NCBI GenBank assembly: GCA_900540805.1
Contig: UQHL01000001.1
Location: 186,001-250,000, forward strand
Reading direction: 5' to 3'
Length of the DNA: 64,000 nt
From: an uncultured Eubacteriales bacterium
GTDB taxonomy: Bacteria; Bacillota; Clostridia; Christensenellales; Borkfalkiaceae
Shown: piece after piece, positions 7,432 to 17,410 of the stretch
Position numbering within the stretch: the stretch's first letter is position 1
Layout: every line of letters begins with the position of its first letter
Translations under genes and position numbers: made by a program
The notes under the pieces: generated by a model
Database searches by the model: none
What the model was told of the DNA's origin: nothing
What the model saw: the letters and a program-made list of their open reading frames with translations, nothing else

Positions 7432-8130
7432 TTAAACGACGGAAAAGCCGCCGTTGACGGGCAGATCGACGCCCGTAACGTAGTCGTTTTCCACTAAAAA
7501 CAAAACCGCTTTCGCCACGTCCTCCCCGCTGCCAAGCCTTTCCAGCGGGATTTCTTCGCGCAGCGCCTCTATCTCCCCGGGCGAAAAGCATGCGTTCATG
7601 CGCGTATTGATGACGCCGGGCGAAACGCTGTTTACGCGGATACCCGACGGACCCAGCTCCTTCGCCAACGCCTTGGTAAACCCCAAAAGCGCGGCCTTGG
7701 ACGCGGAATATGCGCTTTCGCAGCTGCCGCCCACCTCTCCCCATACGGAAGAAATATTGACGATCAGCCCGCTCTTTTCGGCGATCATGCCCTTCGCCGC
7801 TTCCCGCGCGCATAAAAACGCGCCGCGCACGTTTACCGCAAACAGTCGGTCCCATTCCTCCGCGGTCACGTCCTGAAGCTGCTTGACGAGGGAAATCCCC
7901 GCGTTGTTCACCAGCACGTCCACGTTTCCGAACCGACGAAAAAGGGCCTTTACGTCCTCCTCCTTCGCCACGTCCGCGCGAAACACCTCTATGCCCGCCG
8001 CCTTCGCCGCCGCCGCGCTCTCCTCGTCCGAGAAATACGCCGCCGCCGTGCGGTATCCCTTTTCGACAAACTTCAGCGCCGTCGCCAATCCGATTCCGCG
8101 CGTTCCGCCCGTCACCAAAACCTTTTTCAT
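7432..8130 (-). CDS. SDR-family oxidoreductase (FabG-like), last gene of the shikimate operon
   Basis: 232 residues. Short-chain dehydrogenase: cofactor motif TGGTRGIGLA near the N-terminus, NNAG at about 76-79, catalytic Ser in ISSVWG and Tyr-x-x-x-Lys in YSASKAALLG. It looks like 3-oxoacyl-ACP reductase (FabG), but many SDRs share this sequence pattern and the substrate cannot be told. The open frame continues upstream to 8664; ATG 8130 is chosen because the motif-bearing N-terminus starts there and it overlaps the aroK stop by four bases (ATGA), indicating coupled translation. Confidence 0.85.
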   Translation of the reverse strand: MKKVLVTGGTRGIGLATALKFVEKGYRTAAAYFSDEESAAAAKAAGIEVFRADVAKEEDVKALFRRFGNVDVLVNNAGISLVKQLQDVTAEEWDRLFAVNVRGAFLCAREAAKGMIAEKSGLIVNISSVWGEVGGSCESAYSASKAALLGFTKALAKELGPSGIRVNSVSPGVINTRMNACFSPGEIEALREEIPLERLGSGEDVAKAVLFLVENDYVTGVDLPVNGGFSVV

Positions 8131-8678
8131 CGCACCCCTGCCCCGTCCGTTTTTTCCGCCGCCGACAAATACGCCTCCTTTAGCGTTTCGATCACGGCCG
8201 CCGCCGATTCCTCCGCCGTGCGGCCATCCACATCGACGATAAAATCGGCCACGTGTTCGTAAACGGGCATCCGCTCCTTCAAAAGCACCGCCAGACGATC
8301 GGCGATCACGCCCGAATCCGCCTGCAACAGGGGTCGGTCGTCGCTCACTTTCAGCCGTTTGATCAGCGTCTCCAAAGCGGCGCGCAAAAATACGATTTTT
8401 CCGTTTACCTGGAGAAGCTCGTTGTTTTCCCGCTTGAGCACCAAGCCGCCGCCCGTGGAAATAATAAGGTTGTCCTCTTTCGCAAGCTCTTTGACGATAT
8501 CCGACTCCAGCCTGCGGAAATACTCCTCCCCGTAATACTCGAAAATATCGGAAATATTGCCGTAGCGATCGACGATCATCTGATCGGTGTCGTACCAGCG
8601 CCGCCCCGTCAGTTCGGCGATTTTTACGCCGATGGTCGTTTTGCCCGCGCCCATCATGCCGCAAAGAATGATATTCAT
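8127..8678 (-). CDS. aroK: Shikimate kinase
   Basis: 183 residues. ATP-dependent 3-phosphorylation of shikimate. P-loop GMMGAGKTTIG at residues 7-17, DTDQMI metal-binding motif, STGGGLVL, and a lid with DDRPLL. Starts at ATG 8678, overlapping the stop of aroQ by four bases, and its own stop overlaps the start of the SDR gene in the same way. Fifth aro step, with every other core shikimate enzyme from dehydroquinate synthase to chorismate synthase in the same operon. Confidence 0.95.
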   Translation of the reverse strand: MNIILCGMMGAGKTTIGVKIAELTGRRWYDTDQMIVDRYGNISDIFEYYGEEYFRRLESDIVKELAKEDNLIISTGGGLVLKRENNELLQVNGKIVFLRAALETLIKRLKVSDDRPLLQADSGVIADRLAVLLKERMPVYEHVADFIVDVDGRTAEESAAAVIETLKEAYLSAAEKTDGAGVR

Positions 8679-9127
8679 TTTATTTCTCCCTGCTCCGCCG
8701 CTCGTTTGAGCCCTTCCATCGCCGCCAGATAGCTTGCGGCGCCGAAGCCGAACACCACGCCGCGGCATACCTCCGACAAAACGCTGCGGCTTCTGAACCC
8801 TTCGCGCGCGCAGATATTCGACATGTGCACCTCCGCCACGGGGATATCGATAGAGGCGATTGCGTCGCGCAGCGCGTAGCTGTAATGGGAATACGCGCCC
8901 GCATTGAGAAGGATCGCGTCGCACGACCGCTTCAAAAATGCCTCGTGCAGCTTTCCGCAGAGCGCGCCCTCCTCGTTGCTTTGATAAAACTCCGCCTCGT
9001 CTCCGTTTTTTGCGCAGTGCGCGGCGATTGCGTCATTGATTTCCGCGAGGGACGCTCTTCCGTAAACGCTTCGTTCCCTCAGCCCCGTCAGGTTGAGATT
9101 GACTCCGTTGACGATCAAAAATTTCAT
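8675..9127 (-). CDS. aroQ: 3-dehydroquinate dehydratase, type II
   Basis: 150 residues, usual length for the dodecameric type II enzyme. VNGVNLNLTGLRERSVYG holds the lid Arg and the catalytic Tyr; NAGAYSHYSYALRDAI and EVHMSNICAREGFR carry the substrate-binding Asn and the catalytic His. The family usually has GPNLNLLG and NPGAYTHTS, so two prolines are replaced here (VNGVN and NAGAY). Converts 3-dehydroquinate to 3-dehydroshikimate. Lies 21 bases downstream of aroE. Confidence 0.95.
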   Translation of the reverse strand: MKFLIVNGVNLNLTGLRERSVYGRASLAEINDAIAAHCAKNGDEAEFYQSNEEGALCGKLHEAFLKRSCDAILLNAGAYSHYSYALRDAIASIDIPVAEVHMSNICAREGFRSRSVLSEVCRGVVFGFGAASYLAAMEGLKRAAEQGEIK

Positions 9128-9148
9128 GGTATCCTCCTTTTTTCGCGC

Positions 9149-9943
9149 CTATTTTTCGTCCGCATACGCGCGGTACATCTTTTCCGCCTCGCCCGCGTCA
9201 GGCCGTCTGCCCAGATAGAGACAGTCGGACAGGTAGGCCTGATAAAAGAGCATGGCGCGGCCGTTCAGCGTTTTCTTTCCGCAGCTTCGCGCCAGGCGCA
9301 GAAATTCCGACTCCGCGGGCCGATAGATGAGATCGACCGCCGCGGCGCATTGTTCTATCTGCTCTCTTTTAAGCGGCGAAACGCCCGCGCTCTCGTGCAT
9401 GCCCACCCCCGTGCAGTTGATAAACAGCTCGCAGGGAAAAACCTCGGGGGCGGGCTCCACGCCCAGCTCGCGGCAGACGTCTTCCAAAAGCTCCTTTCGC
9501 TTCCGATAGAGAAAGACCTTCGCGCCCGCCCTCTTCAACACGGCGGCCGTGCTCCGTCCCGCGCCGCCCGCGCCGAGCACCAGCGCCGTGCGCCCCTCTG
9601 CGGCCAGCCCCGCGCCCGAAAGCATCATCATAAACCCCGCCCCGTCGGTATTGAAGCCCGTCCGCGTCGCGGAAATCACCGTATTCACCGAGCCGAATTC
9701 CGCCGCGTCCCCCTCGATGCTTTTCAAATACTGAAATATCTCCCGCTTGTAGGGAATGGTGACATTGAAGCCGTCCGTCTCCCGAAGCAGGCGTTTCACC
9801 GCGGGGACAAACTCCTCCGCGCCCGCGGAAACGTTTTCGTAATCGCAGGCTGCGCCCTGCGCGGACAGGATAAAACGGTGCATACGTTCGCTTTCCGAGC
9901 CCGACACGTCCCTGCCGAGGAGTCCGAGTTTTAATTTTTTCAT
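9149..9943 (-). CDS. aroE: Shikimate dehydrogenase
   Basis: 264 residues. NADPH-dependent reduction of 3-dehydroshikimate. FNVTIPYKREIFQYL carries the catalytic Lys; NTDGAGF carries the Asp pairing with it; LVLGAGGAGRSTAAVL is the nucleotide-binding glycine motif. Starts 10 bases after the aroA stop. Full length and without anomalies. Confidence 0.95.
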   Translation of the reverse strand: MKKLKLGLLGRDVSGSESERMHRFILSAQGAACDYENVSAGAEEFVPAVKRLLRETDGFNVTIPYKREIFQYLKSIEGDAAEFGSVNTVISATRTGFNTDGAGFMMMLSGAGLAAEGRTALVLGAGGAGRSTAAVLKRAGAKVFLYRKRKELLEDVCRELGVEPAPEVFPCELFINCTGVGMHESAGVSPLKREQIEQCAAAVDLIYRPAESEFLRLARSCGKKTLNGRAMLFYQAYLSDCLYLGRRPDAGEAEKMYRAYADEK

Positions 9944-9953
9944 CGCGCTTTCC

Positions 9954-11201
9954 TCATATCCCGAGTTTTTTGAAAAAATCGGGGAAGGAAATGGCGCAGC
10001 AGTCGGGCCGATCGATACTGCCGCCGCGTTCGGACGCCAAAAGCCCGACGGCAGCCGTCATGGCGATGCGGTGATCGAGATAACTGCGCACGTCCCCGCC
10101 CGCGAGCGACGACCGTCCCCTGATAAAAAACCCGTCCTCCGTCTCGACGCAAATTCCGCCGAGCGCCGCGATCATCTCCGTCGTCGAACGGATACGGTCG
10201 CTCTCCTTGACGCGCAGCTCCCTTGCGCCCGAAATTCGGCTTTCCCCGTCCGCAAACGCGCAGAGCAGAGCCACGAGGGGAAGCTCGTCTATCATGGAGG
10301 GCACGTCCTCCGCGGCGAGCGTAATCCCCCGCATGGGCGATTTTTCCACGAGAATGTCCGCCGTTTCCTCGCCGCCCGAAACGCGCCTGTTCAACAGGGA
10401 ATAGGTCACGCCCAAACGGTCGAACGCGGTCAATATTCCCGTCCGCGTGGGATTGATTCCCACATTTTTGGAAAGCGTCCGCCCTTTCAGCGCGCCCAGC
10501 GCCATAAAATACGCCGCCGAGGAGATGTCCGCGGGCACGCACACGTCCGCCGCTTTGAGGCGGCTTTTTTTCACCCGCACGGCGTTGCCGTCCGTCGAGA
10601 TATCCGCGCCCATCGCGGCCAGCATCCGTTCGGTATGGTCGCGCGTCTTTTGCGGCTCCCTCACGCAGGTCTCTCCATCAGCGGACAGGCCCGCCAGTAA
10701 AACCGCGCTCTTTACCTGCGCGGAAGCAATGCTTAAAACCACCTCTGTCCCCCGCAGCGGGGCGGGCGATACATGTACGGGCGCGTGTCCGTCCGTCGTG
10801 CGGATATCGGCGCCCAGCAGGGACAGGGGAGCGGCCACCCGCGCCATGGGACGGGAGGAAAGAGATTCGTCTCCCAACAGCTCCGCGGCAATGTTTTTTC
10901 CCGCCGCAAATCCCGTCAGAAGCCTCATCGTCGTACCCGAATTGCCGCAGTTCAGCCGCACGCCCGTCCGAAAATGCGGGGTGCCGCGCACGCGCAGCGT
11001 CGTTCCGTCGATTTCGATTTCGGCGCCCAAAGCGCGCATGCACTGACATGTGGAAAGGCAATCCCCGCCCATCAGGGCATTGGTGATCACCGCTTCCCCC
11101 TCCGCGCCGCCGTTGAACATAATCGCGCGGTGGGTCACCGATTTATCCCCGGGCAGCTCAAATTCCCCCTCGAAAACGCCCGCCGGCTCAATTTTTTTCA
11201 T
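9954..11201 (-). CDS. aroA: EPSP synthase (3-phosphoshikimate 1-carboxyvinyltransferase)
   Basis: 415 residues. Motifs: LPGDKSVTHRAIM (PEP/shikimate-binding Lys), NSGTTMRLLTG, and RVKESDRIRSTTEM. The glycine in NSGTT is preceded by NCG, the usual arrangement of the PEP-binding loop. The frame is open upstream to 11270; ATG 11201 is chosen for its AGGAGGAG site 7 bases upstream and the family N-terminus. It overlaps the end of aroB by 14 bases. Confidence 0.95.
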   Translation of the reverse strand: MKKIEPAGVFEGEFELPGDKSVTHRAIMFNGGAEGEAVITNALMGGDCLSTCQCMRALGAEIEIDGTTLRVRGTPHFRTGVRLNCGNSGTTMRLLTGFAAGKNIAAELLGDESLSSRPMARVAAPLSLLGADIRTTDGHAPVHVSPAPLRGTEVVLSIASAQVKSAVLLAGLSADGETCVREPQKTRDHTERMLAAMGADISTDGNAVRVKKSRLKAADVCVPADISSAAYFMALGALKGRTLSKNVGINPTRTGILTAFDRLGVTYSLLNRRVSGGEETADILVEKSPMRGITLAAEDVPSMIDELPLVALLCAFADGESRISGARELRVKESDRIRSTTEMIAALGGICVETEDGFFIRGRSSLAGGDVRSYLDHRIAMTAAVGLLASERGGSIDRPDCCAISFPDFFKKLGI

Positions 11202-12285
11202 TTGCGTCTCCTCCTCTTTCCCGTTCCGCTTCCCGCGCCGCTTCCGCAAGCTCCTCGCGGTACTTTTCAAACGGCAGGGAAAACAGCGCCCATTTTCCCT
11301 TTGCGGCCGCGACCGACATGCAGATCCCGCCGCCCTCCGCGTTCTTCTTATCCGCCCGCGCCTTTTCCGCGTCCGAACGGACGCGCGAAAAATCGATTTT
11401 GCCGACGGGCGGCACGTCGAGGGCCCTGTGCACCAATGCCGTCAGCTCTTCGCCGTACTCCCGCGCGCAGACGCCGTACTTCATCGCGAGCTTCGTCTCG
11501 AGCAGCATGCCCCAAAGCACGCTTTCCCCGTGCGAAAGGCCCGACGCCAGCTCTAAGGCGTGCCCCGTCGTGTGCCCGACGTTGAGGGACTTCCGCTCCC
11601 CCGTTTCCTTTTCGTCCTCTTCCACCACCTTCGCCTTATGCTTTACGCTCGGCAAAATCAAAGAAAACAGAAATTCCCGCTCGGAAAGCTTGTCCGCGTT
11701 CGCCTTCAAAAGCTCGAAAATACCGCCGTCCAGAGCGGCATATTTCACCAATTCGCCCAGCCCGCATTTGATTTCCCGCGGCGGGAGGGTGGAGAGAAAC
11801 ATCGGATCGACGATCACCTCGCAGGGCTGATAAAAGGCCCCGACCACGTTTTTCACGCCGCCGAGATCCACGGCGGTTTTCCCGCCCACGCCGCTGTCCG
11901 CCTGCGCGAGAAGGGTGGTGGGTACCTGAACGCAGGAAATGCCCCGCATATACAGCGCCGCCGCCAGGCCGCCGATGTCCCCCACGACGCCGCCGCCCAC
12001 GGCGAACAGCCGGGAAGTACGGTGCAATCCCGCCTCCGTCATGCGCTTCAAAATCTCGAAAAGCCGCTGAAAATTTTTATTTTCTTCTCCCGCGGGCAGC
12101 ACGAAAACCTCGCCGTCCCCGAAGTATTCTCTTAAAAATTCCCCATACAACGCAAATACGTTGGAATCGGTGACGACGAAATTTTTCCGTTCTTTCACCA
12201 AGGACGGCAGACGGAGCGCCGCGGCGCCCTCGCCGATCGTGATACGGCCCTCGAGAGAGGGCGTTTTCAAAAAAACCTCTTCCAT
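11188..12285 (-). CDS. aroB: 3-dehydroquinate synthase
   Basis: 365 residues. Zinc and NAD-dependent cyclase. GGGVVGDIGGLAAALYMRG, QVPTTLLAQADSGVGGKTAV and the metal ligands in LNVGHTTGHALE and LSHGESV are all present. ATG 12285 follows aroC by 17 bases. The frame is open further upstream but only as a shadow of aroC. The C-terminal 20 residues are charged (Glu/Arg-rich) and overlap the aroA start. Confidence 0.95.
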   Translation of the reverse strand: MEEVFLKTPSLEGRITIGEGAAALRLPSLVKERKNFVVTDSNVFALYGEFLREYFGDGEVFVLPAGEENKNFQRLFEILKRMTEAGLHRTSRLFAVGGGVVGDIGGLAAALYMRGISCVQVPTTLLAQADSGVGGKTAVDLGGVKNVVGAFYQPCEVIVDPMFLSTLPPREIKCGLGELVKYAALDGGIFELLKANADKLSEREFLFSLILPSVKHKAKVVEEDEKETGERKSLNVGHTTGHALELASGLSHGESVLWGMLLETKLAMKYGVCAREYGEELTALVHRALDVPPVGKIDFSRVRSDAEKARADKKNAEGGGICMSVAAAKGKWALFSLPFEKYREELAEAAREAERERGGDANEKN

Positions 12286-12302
12286 TTTTTCTCCCGTTAA
12301 GC

Positions 12303-13427
12303 TCAAGGCAGGCGGGCATATCTGTCCGCGACCTCCGCCATCGTATCCCCGCCCAGCCGCTCGGCCACCGCCTCCGCCAGCACTTCGGCCACGGCCGCTT
12401 CCGCGATAATCTCCAGGGCGAAAATCGCGCATACGTCGCTGCGCTCGGAAGCGGCGACGGCTTCCTCGCGCGTCGCAACGTCCACCGTTTTCAGCCCCTT
12501 CATTAAAGTGGGAATAGGCTTCATGGCGACGCGGAGAACGATTTCTTCTCCGTTGGACATGCCGCCCTCGATCCCGCCCGCACGGTTGGTGCGGCGAGCG
12601 AAGCCGCCGTCGTAAAAAATTTCGTCGTGCACGTCCTTCCCGCTCAAAGACGCCGAAGCAAACCCCAGGCCCGTCTCCACGCCCTTTACCGCCTGAATAC
12701 TCATCAAAGCGCGCGCCAGCCGCGCGTCCAGCTTCCCCGCATAGGTCATGGGGCTTCCGAAGCCGCTTTTCAGCCCACGCACCCTGATTTCCGCGACGCC
12801 GCCCGCCGTATCGCCCGCCTTTTTCAACGCGGCGATTTTTTCCTCGGCTCTGTGTTCCGCCCCTTCGTCCAACATGCCCAAAGGGGTCGATTTCGCGCGC
12901 TTCAGATCGTCGAACGCATATTCGCCCTCGTCCTTTACGCCGCATACCTCTCTGACGAAGCCGCCGATCTCCACGCCCAGCGCGGAAAGATAGCTTTTAA
13001 ATACGCCGCCCGCGGCCACGCGGATGGCGGTTTCGCGCGCGGAAGCCCGTTCGAGAATGTTTCTCGCGTCGCTTTGGCCGAATTTCAGCATTCCCGAAAG
13101 GTCGGCATGGCCGGGCCGCACCCTCGTCACCGTGCGCGCGGAGACGTCGCACGCTCCGTCCGACATATACGGCCGCCAATTTTCGTAATCCTTATTGTAA
13201 ATGCACAGCGTGACGGGACTGCCCAGCGTTTCGCCGTTTCTCACCCCCGTCAAAATCTCCGCCCGATCGGCTTCTATCTTCTGCCGCGCGCCCCTGCCGA
13301 AGCCGCTCTGGCGAAGCGCAAGCTCGCGGTCGATTTGCCCGACGTCGATTTCAAGATGCGCGGGCAGTCCCTCGATCACCGCAATCAGCGCCTTTCCGTG
13401 CGATTCGCCCGCCGTCGTCAATTTCAT
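12303..13427 (-). CDS. aroC: Chorismate synthase, first gene of the shikimate operon
   Basis: 374 residues. FMN-dependent trans-elimination of phosphate from EPSP. N-terminus LTTAGESHGKALIAVIEGLP, then RQSGFGRGARQKIEADRAEI and the C-terminal region around GIEGGMSNGEEI. AGGAGG lies 7 bases before the ATG. This last enzyme of the pathway is encoded first; the order aroC-B-A-E-Q-K then follows on one transcript from the promoter at 13472-13500. DAHP synthase and chorismate mutase are absent from this window. Confidence 0.95.
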   Translation of the reverse strand: MKLTTAGESHGKALIAVIEGLPAHLEIDVGQIDRELALRQSGFGRGARQKIEADRAEILTGVRNGETLGSPVTLCIYNKDYENWRPYMSDGACDVSARTVTRVRPGHADLSGMLKFGQSDARNILERASARETAIRVAAGGVFKSYLSALGVEIGGFVREVCGVKDEGEYAFDDLKRAKSTPLGMLDEGAEHRAEEKIAALKKAGDTAGGVAEIRVRGLKSGFGSPMTYAGKLDARLARALMSIQAVKGVETGLGFASASLSGKDVHDEIFYDGGFARRTNRAGGIEGGMSNGEEIVLRVAMKPIPTLMKGLKTVDVATREEAVAASERSDVCAIFALEIIAEAAVAEVLAEAVAERLGGDTMAEVADRYARLP

Positions 13428-13471
13428 ACCCGCCTCCTCTTTTTCCGTCGATATACTTCTTTATGCTATCT

Positions 13472-13500
13472 ATTTTACCGCAAACAATCGAGAAAGTAAA
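13472..13500 (-). promoter_or_regulatory. Promoter of the shikimate operon
   Basis: -35 TTTACT (13500-13495), 17-base spacer, -10 TAAAAT (13477-13472). Leader of about 38 bases; I see no T-box or attenuator in it. Confidence 0.6.
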
Positions 13501-13561
13501 TCGTTTAGCGGGAAAAAATCACATAAAGCGCGAAAAAAGCTCGTTTTCGGCCCCGTCGGGG

Positions 13562-13609
13562 CAAAAAAACGCCGCCGCGCTCCGTCCCTGAAGACGTAAG
13601 CCGCGGCGG
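13562..13609 (-). terminator. Terminator after clpC
   Basis: Perfect 8-bp stem CCGCCGCG/CGCGGCGG followed on the transcript by CG and seven T. A second small palindrome, GCCCCG-AC-GGGGC reading leftward, follows at 13549-13562. Confidence 0.8.
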
Positions 13610-13628
13610 GCATGTTTGTTTTTCGGTC

Positions 13629-16247
13629 TCATCTCGCGGCAAACGCAAACGCGCCGCCGATAAAATCCACCGTTACGCGCTGACCGTTTTTCACGTTTCC
13701 CAGCAAAATCTCCTCGGACAATCTGTCCTCTATCCGCCTTTGAATGGTGCGCTTGAGCGGACGCGCGCCGTATTGATTGTCGTACCCCTCCTTTACCAGC
13801 TGCTCGAGGGCGGCGTTCGTCACCGAAAGCACGATTCCCCGTTGTTCGAACAGCCGTTTCGACAGCGCATCGACGATCTTGACGCCGATCTTCGCGGTAT
13901 CGCTTTGGGAAAGGCGGTGAAAAACGATGATATCGTCCAATCGGTTGAGAAATTCGGGGCGGAATCTCTCTTTCAACGCCTTGGTGATATTCTCTTTCAT
14001 TTGTTCGTACTGCCGTTCGCCGTCGGCGTCCGCCTGTTTATCGGCCGAAAGCTCGCCGCCGAACCCGTAGGAAACGGCTCGCTCCGCTTCCGCCGCGCCC
14101 ACGTTGGAGGTGAGGATGACCACCGCGTTTTTGAAACTGATCGTCCGTCCCTTGTTGTCCGTCAGCCGCCCGTCGTCTATAAGCTGCAAAAGCAGATTAA
14201 ACACGTCGGGGTGCGCCTTTTCTATCTCGTCGAAAAGAATGACGCAGTACGGCTTGGTGCGCACCTTGTCGGTAAGCTGCCCCGTCTGCATGTCGTCGTA
14301 GCCCACATAGCCCGGGGGCGCGCCGATCAGCTTGGAAACCGACTGCTTTTCCATGTACTCGCTCATATCGAGGCGGATCATCTGATCCTCGGAGCCGAAC
14401 AAAGCTTCCGCCAGCGCCTTGGTGAGGTCGGTTTTTCCCACGCCCGTGGGGCCGACGAAAATAAACGAACCGATGGGGCGGGAAGGGTCTTTCAAGCCCG
14501 CGCGGGCGCGGCGGATCGCCTTGGCTACGGCGGATACGGCCTCGTTCTGCCCCACGATCCGCCTGTGCAGATCCTCCTCGAGGTGCATCAGCTTTTCGCC
14601 CTCCTCCTGCGTAATCTTCAGCAGGGGGATTTTCGTGCGGGAACTGACGATCGCGGCAACCTGTTCCTTGCCGAGCGCATACCGCCCGTCCGCCAGCCGC
14701 TCCATGCAGTGCGCGCGGCGCACCGCCTCGATCCTTCCCTCCAGCTTCTTTCTTTCGTTGAGGGCGGCCATCGCCTCGGTATATTCCCCCCGCGCGCGGC
14801 GGAGCCGTTCCTCTTCGTCAAGGACTTCCGCGTCCGCCAAAAGGCTTTTAATTTCGTCGTCGTCCTCGGCCATGATCCGCGCCCGCGCGGCGGCCTCGTC
14901 GATGAGGTCTATCGCCTTATCGGGCAAAAAACGGTCGGTGATATAGCGGGCGGAAAGCTTCACCGCCGCTTCGATCGCGGCGTCGGTGATCGCTATGCCG
15001 TGGTGTTCCTCGTATTTGGAACGCAGGCCTTTCAAAATTTCCACCGTGTCCGTTTCGGAGGGCTCCTCCACGTAAACGGGCGTAAACCGCCGCTCCAACG
15101 CGCTGTCCTTTTCGATATACTTTCTGTATTCCTCGATCGTCGTCGCGCCGATCACCTGCAAATCCCCGCGCGCCAGCATGGGCTTTAAGATATTCGCCGC
15201 GTCCATGGTATTGTCGGCCGAGCTTCCCGCGCCCACGATCGTGTGGATTTCGTCGATAAATAAAATAATGTCTCCGTCTTTCATCACCGCGTCGATGAGA
15301 TCCTTGAGACGCTCCTCGAAATCCCCGCGATAGCGCGCCCCCGCCAGCATGCCGGGGATATCCACCGAAAACACCGTCTTATTGTAAAGCTGTTCGGGCA
15401 CGTTTTCGTCTATGATCAGCTGCGAAAGCCCTTCGGCGATCGCGCTTTTGCCCACGCCCGGCTCGCCGATGAGGACGGGATTGTTCTTCGTGCGCCGCGA
15501 CAGCACCTGAATTACCTTTTCAATCTCCTTTTTCCGTCCGATAACGGGGTCGATCCTTCCCTTTTTTGCGCGTTCGGTCATGTCTATGCCGTACTGAAGC
15601 AATTTTTCTCTCGCCCCGTCCGCTTTTTTCGCCGCGGACCTTTTCTTTTCGGCAAACCCGTAATTTTTCGTCTGCGTCCCCGGCTTTTCCGCCCCCTTCT
15701 CCCGCTCCTTATCGGACTCCGCTTCCCACGAAGAAGCCTCGTCCCCGTCCTCTTCGTCCGCCTCGTCGTCCACCGCGCCCTCGTTGTCGAAATCGTCGTA
15801 TCCAAGCTCCTTGCGATGCTTCTGCGCGCGCAGTACCTGCTCCGTCTTTTCCTTCATGCTCTCGACGTCCGCGCCCAGCCTTTTAAGAATCTTCACCGCG
15901 TAACAGCTGTCGCTCTCCAGCACGGACAGTAAAAGGTGCGCCGTCCCCGCGAGCGTGCCCGTCTGCACGGCAAACTTGATTGCGCGGTCGAACATCTGCG
16001 TCGTGCGCGCGGTAAAACCGGGTGTGGTGATATTCGTGTCGATACAGCGGAAAAATACGTCCTGGTACTCGCTTTTGGCAATCCCCTCGCTCGCGAGTAT
16101 GCCGTAAGCCGAACAGGCGGGCAGGCTTAAAAAGCCGTAGATGACGTGTTCGCTGCCCACATATACGGCGCCGTGCTCGATCGTCGCCTGATTGGCGATC
16201 TTCAAAGCCTCCTTCAGATTTTCGGAAAATTTAGATAAATAGTCCAT
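13629..16247 (-). CDS. clpC: ATP-dependent Clp protease ATP-binding subunit ClpC
   Basis: 872 residues. AAA+ unfoldase feeding substrates to ClpP. N-terminal Clp_N repeats (about 1-140), a strongly acidic linker (about 150-200, [19 protein letters not shown]), first ATPase module with [12 protein letters not shown] and [10 protein letters not shown], a middle region shorter than the coiled coil of ClpB, second module with [14 protein letters not shown] and [11 protein letters not shown]. The acidic linker is longer than usual. It is the last gene after mcsA and mcsB, 119 bases from mcsB, with GAGGAG before the ATG. ClpC normally needs an adaptor such as the arginine-phosphate mark made by McsB. 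Confidence 0.93.
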   Translation of the reverse strand: MDYLSKFSENLKEALKIANQATIEHGAVYVGSEHVIYGFLSLPACSAYGILASEGIAKSEYQDVFFRCIDTNITTPGFTARTTQMFDRAIKFAVQTGTLAGTAHLLLSVLESDSCYAVKILKRLGADVESMKEKTEQVLRAQKHRKELGYDDFDNEGAVDDEADEEDGDEASSWEAESDKEREKGAEKPGTQTKNYGFAEKKRSAAKKADGAREKLLQYGIDMTERAKKGRIDPVIGRKKEIEKVIQVLSRRTKNNPVLIGEPGVGKSAIAEGLSQLIIDENVPEQLYNKTVFSVDIPGMLAGARYRGDFEERLKDLIDAVMKDGDIILFIDEIHTIVGAGSSADNTMDAANILKPMLARGDLQVIGATTIEEYRKYIEKDSALERRFTPVYVEEPSETDTVEILKGLRSKYEEHHGIAITDAAIEAAVKLSARYITDRFLPDKAIDLIDEAAARARIMAEDDDEIKSLLADAEVLDEEERLRRARGEYTEAMAALNERKKLEGRIEAVRRAHCMERLADGRYALGKEQVAAIVSSRTKIPLLKITQEEGEKLMHLEEDLHRRIVGQNEAVSAVAKAIRRARAGLKDPSRPIGSFIFVGPTGVGKTDLTKALAEALFGSEDQMIRLDMSEYMEKQSVSKLIGAPPGYVGYDDMQTGQLTDKVRTKPYCVILFDEIEKAHPDVFNLLLQLIDDGRLTDNKGRTISFKNAVVILTSNVGAAEAERAVSYGFGGELSADKQADADGERQYEQMKENITKALKERFRPEFLNRLDDIIVFHRLSQSDTAKIGVKIVDALSKRLFEQRGIVLSVTNAALEQLVKEGYDNQYGARPLKRTIQRRIEDRLSEEILLGNVKNGQRVTVDFIGGAFAFAAR

Positions 16248-16366
16248 ACGGCCGCTCCTCGCCTTTTCTCTGCCTTTCTCCGCGCGATAACATTATATAT
16301 TATATGCTCCAAAGCCCGCGCGCCGTCCCTTCTCCCGCGGCGGAATCCGCGCACCGGCCCGTAAAA

Positions 16367-17410
16367 TTATTCTCCCGCCTCGTCCGCGCGCCGCACCAGG
16401 TCGGGCAGAATCTTGCGCACGATTTTGGCGCGCAGCAAATCGCACGTCCGCTCGTCCTTGGCGTCGGGGCAGTTCCCCATTTTGAAGGAAACGGGGCGCA
16501 TGTTGGCGATAAAATCGTTTAATCGCACCATATCGGGCGCGCGGAAAAATCCCAGCGCCACGCCCAGCTTCACCTTCACCATGCCCGCGGTGAGTTCCTT
16601 GACGGGCAAAAGCGCGCAGTTGGTCAGCGCGCCGTACGCGCGCAGACACATGTCGCGGTAGCCCGTTTCGTCCTCCTCCAGCATCCGCTCCCGCGCGCGG
16701 ATCTCCAGCTCCGCAAGATTGAGCGTCACCTCGTCCATGTGCGAAAGAATATCCGCCTCGGAATATCCCAGCGTGCGTTCGTTGCTGATCTGGTAGGAAT
16801 ACCCCTCCGCCGCCGTGCCCTCGCCGAACACGCCGCGCACGGTGAGGCCGTTTACCTTCAGGGAAGGCAGAAGCTCCTCCAGCTTTTTATACTTCGCAAG
16901 CCCGGGGAGGAACATCATGACGGACGCGCGCATGCCCGTGCCGAGATTACTCGGACAGGCCGTGAGATACCCCAGCTTTTCGTCGTAAGCGAAACTGACG
17001 GAACGCGCGATTCCGTCGTCGATCCCGCTGATTCTCTCGTACGCCTTATACAGGTCGTACCCCTTGAGAATATATTGCTCGCGCAGGTGATCCTCCTCGT
17101 TGACCATCACGGAAACGTCCTTATCCGAGGAAATGAACGCCGCGGACACCTCCTTACGCCTGATCAAATCGGGGCTGATGAGATGCTTTTCCTGCAAAAG
17201 GGTCGCTTCCTCCGCGCCGATTTTTCCGATGTCGTATTCGGTAAACTCGTCGAGGTGGTTGAGCTCGTACCCCACCATGCGGACCACTTCCTTTGCCTGC
17301 GCCGGGTTCAGCTTGTCGGGAAAGGGAAAGCCGAATAAATTCCGCGCCAGACGGACGCGCGTCGAAGTCACCGTCGTTTCGATAAACGCGGCGGAATCCG
17401 CTTCAATCAT
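16367..17410 (-). CDS. mcsB: Protein-arginine kinase McsB
   Basis: 347 residues, homologous to phosphagen kinases. STRVRLARNLFGFPFPDKL at the N-terminus is the conserved nucleotide-binding Arg segment; CPSNLGTGMRASVMMFLPGL carries the catalytic Cys and the guanidino-specificity loop; RTLGYSEADIL follows. McsB phosphorylates arginines of proteins destined for ClpCP. Its start overlaps the mcsA stop by eight bases, the usual coupled arrangement with its activator. Confidence 0.95.
   Translation of the reverse strand: MIEADSAAFIETTVTSTRVRLARNLFGFPFPDKLNPAQAKEVVRMVGYELNHLDEFTEYDIGKIGAEEATLLQEKHLISPDLIRRKEVSAAFISSDKDVSVMVNEEDHLREQYILKGYDLYKAYERISGIDDGIARSVSFAYDEKLGYLTACPSNLGTGMRASVMMFLPGLAKYKKLEELLPSLKVNGLTVRGVFGEGTAAEGYSYQISNERTLGYSEADILSHMDEVTLNLAELEIRARERMLEEDETGYRDMCLRAYGALTNCALLPVKELTAGMVKVKLGVALGFFRAPDMVRLNDFIANMRPVSFKMGNCPDAKDERTCDLLRAKIVRKILPDLVRRADEAGE

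Noticed and set aside
16281..16310. Two overlapping TATAAT-like boxes upstream of clpC
   Set aside because: No acceptable -35 at 16-18 bases; may be an internal promoter but not supported enough to list.
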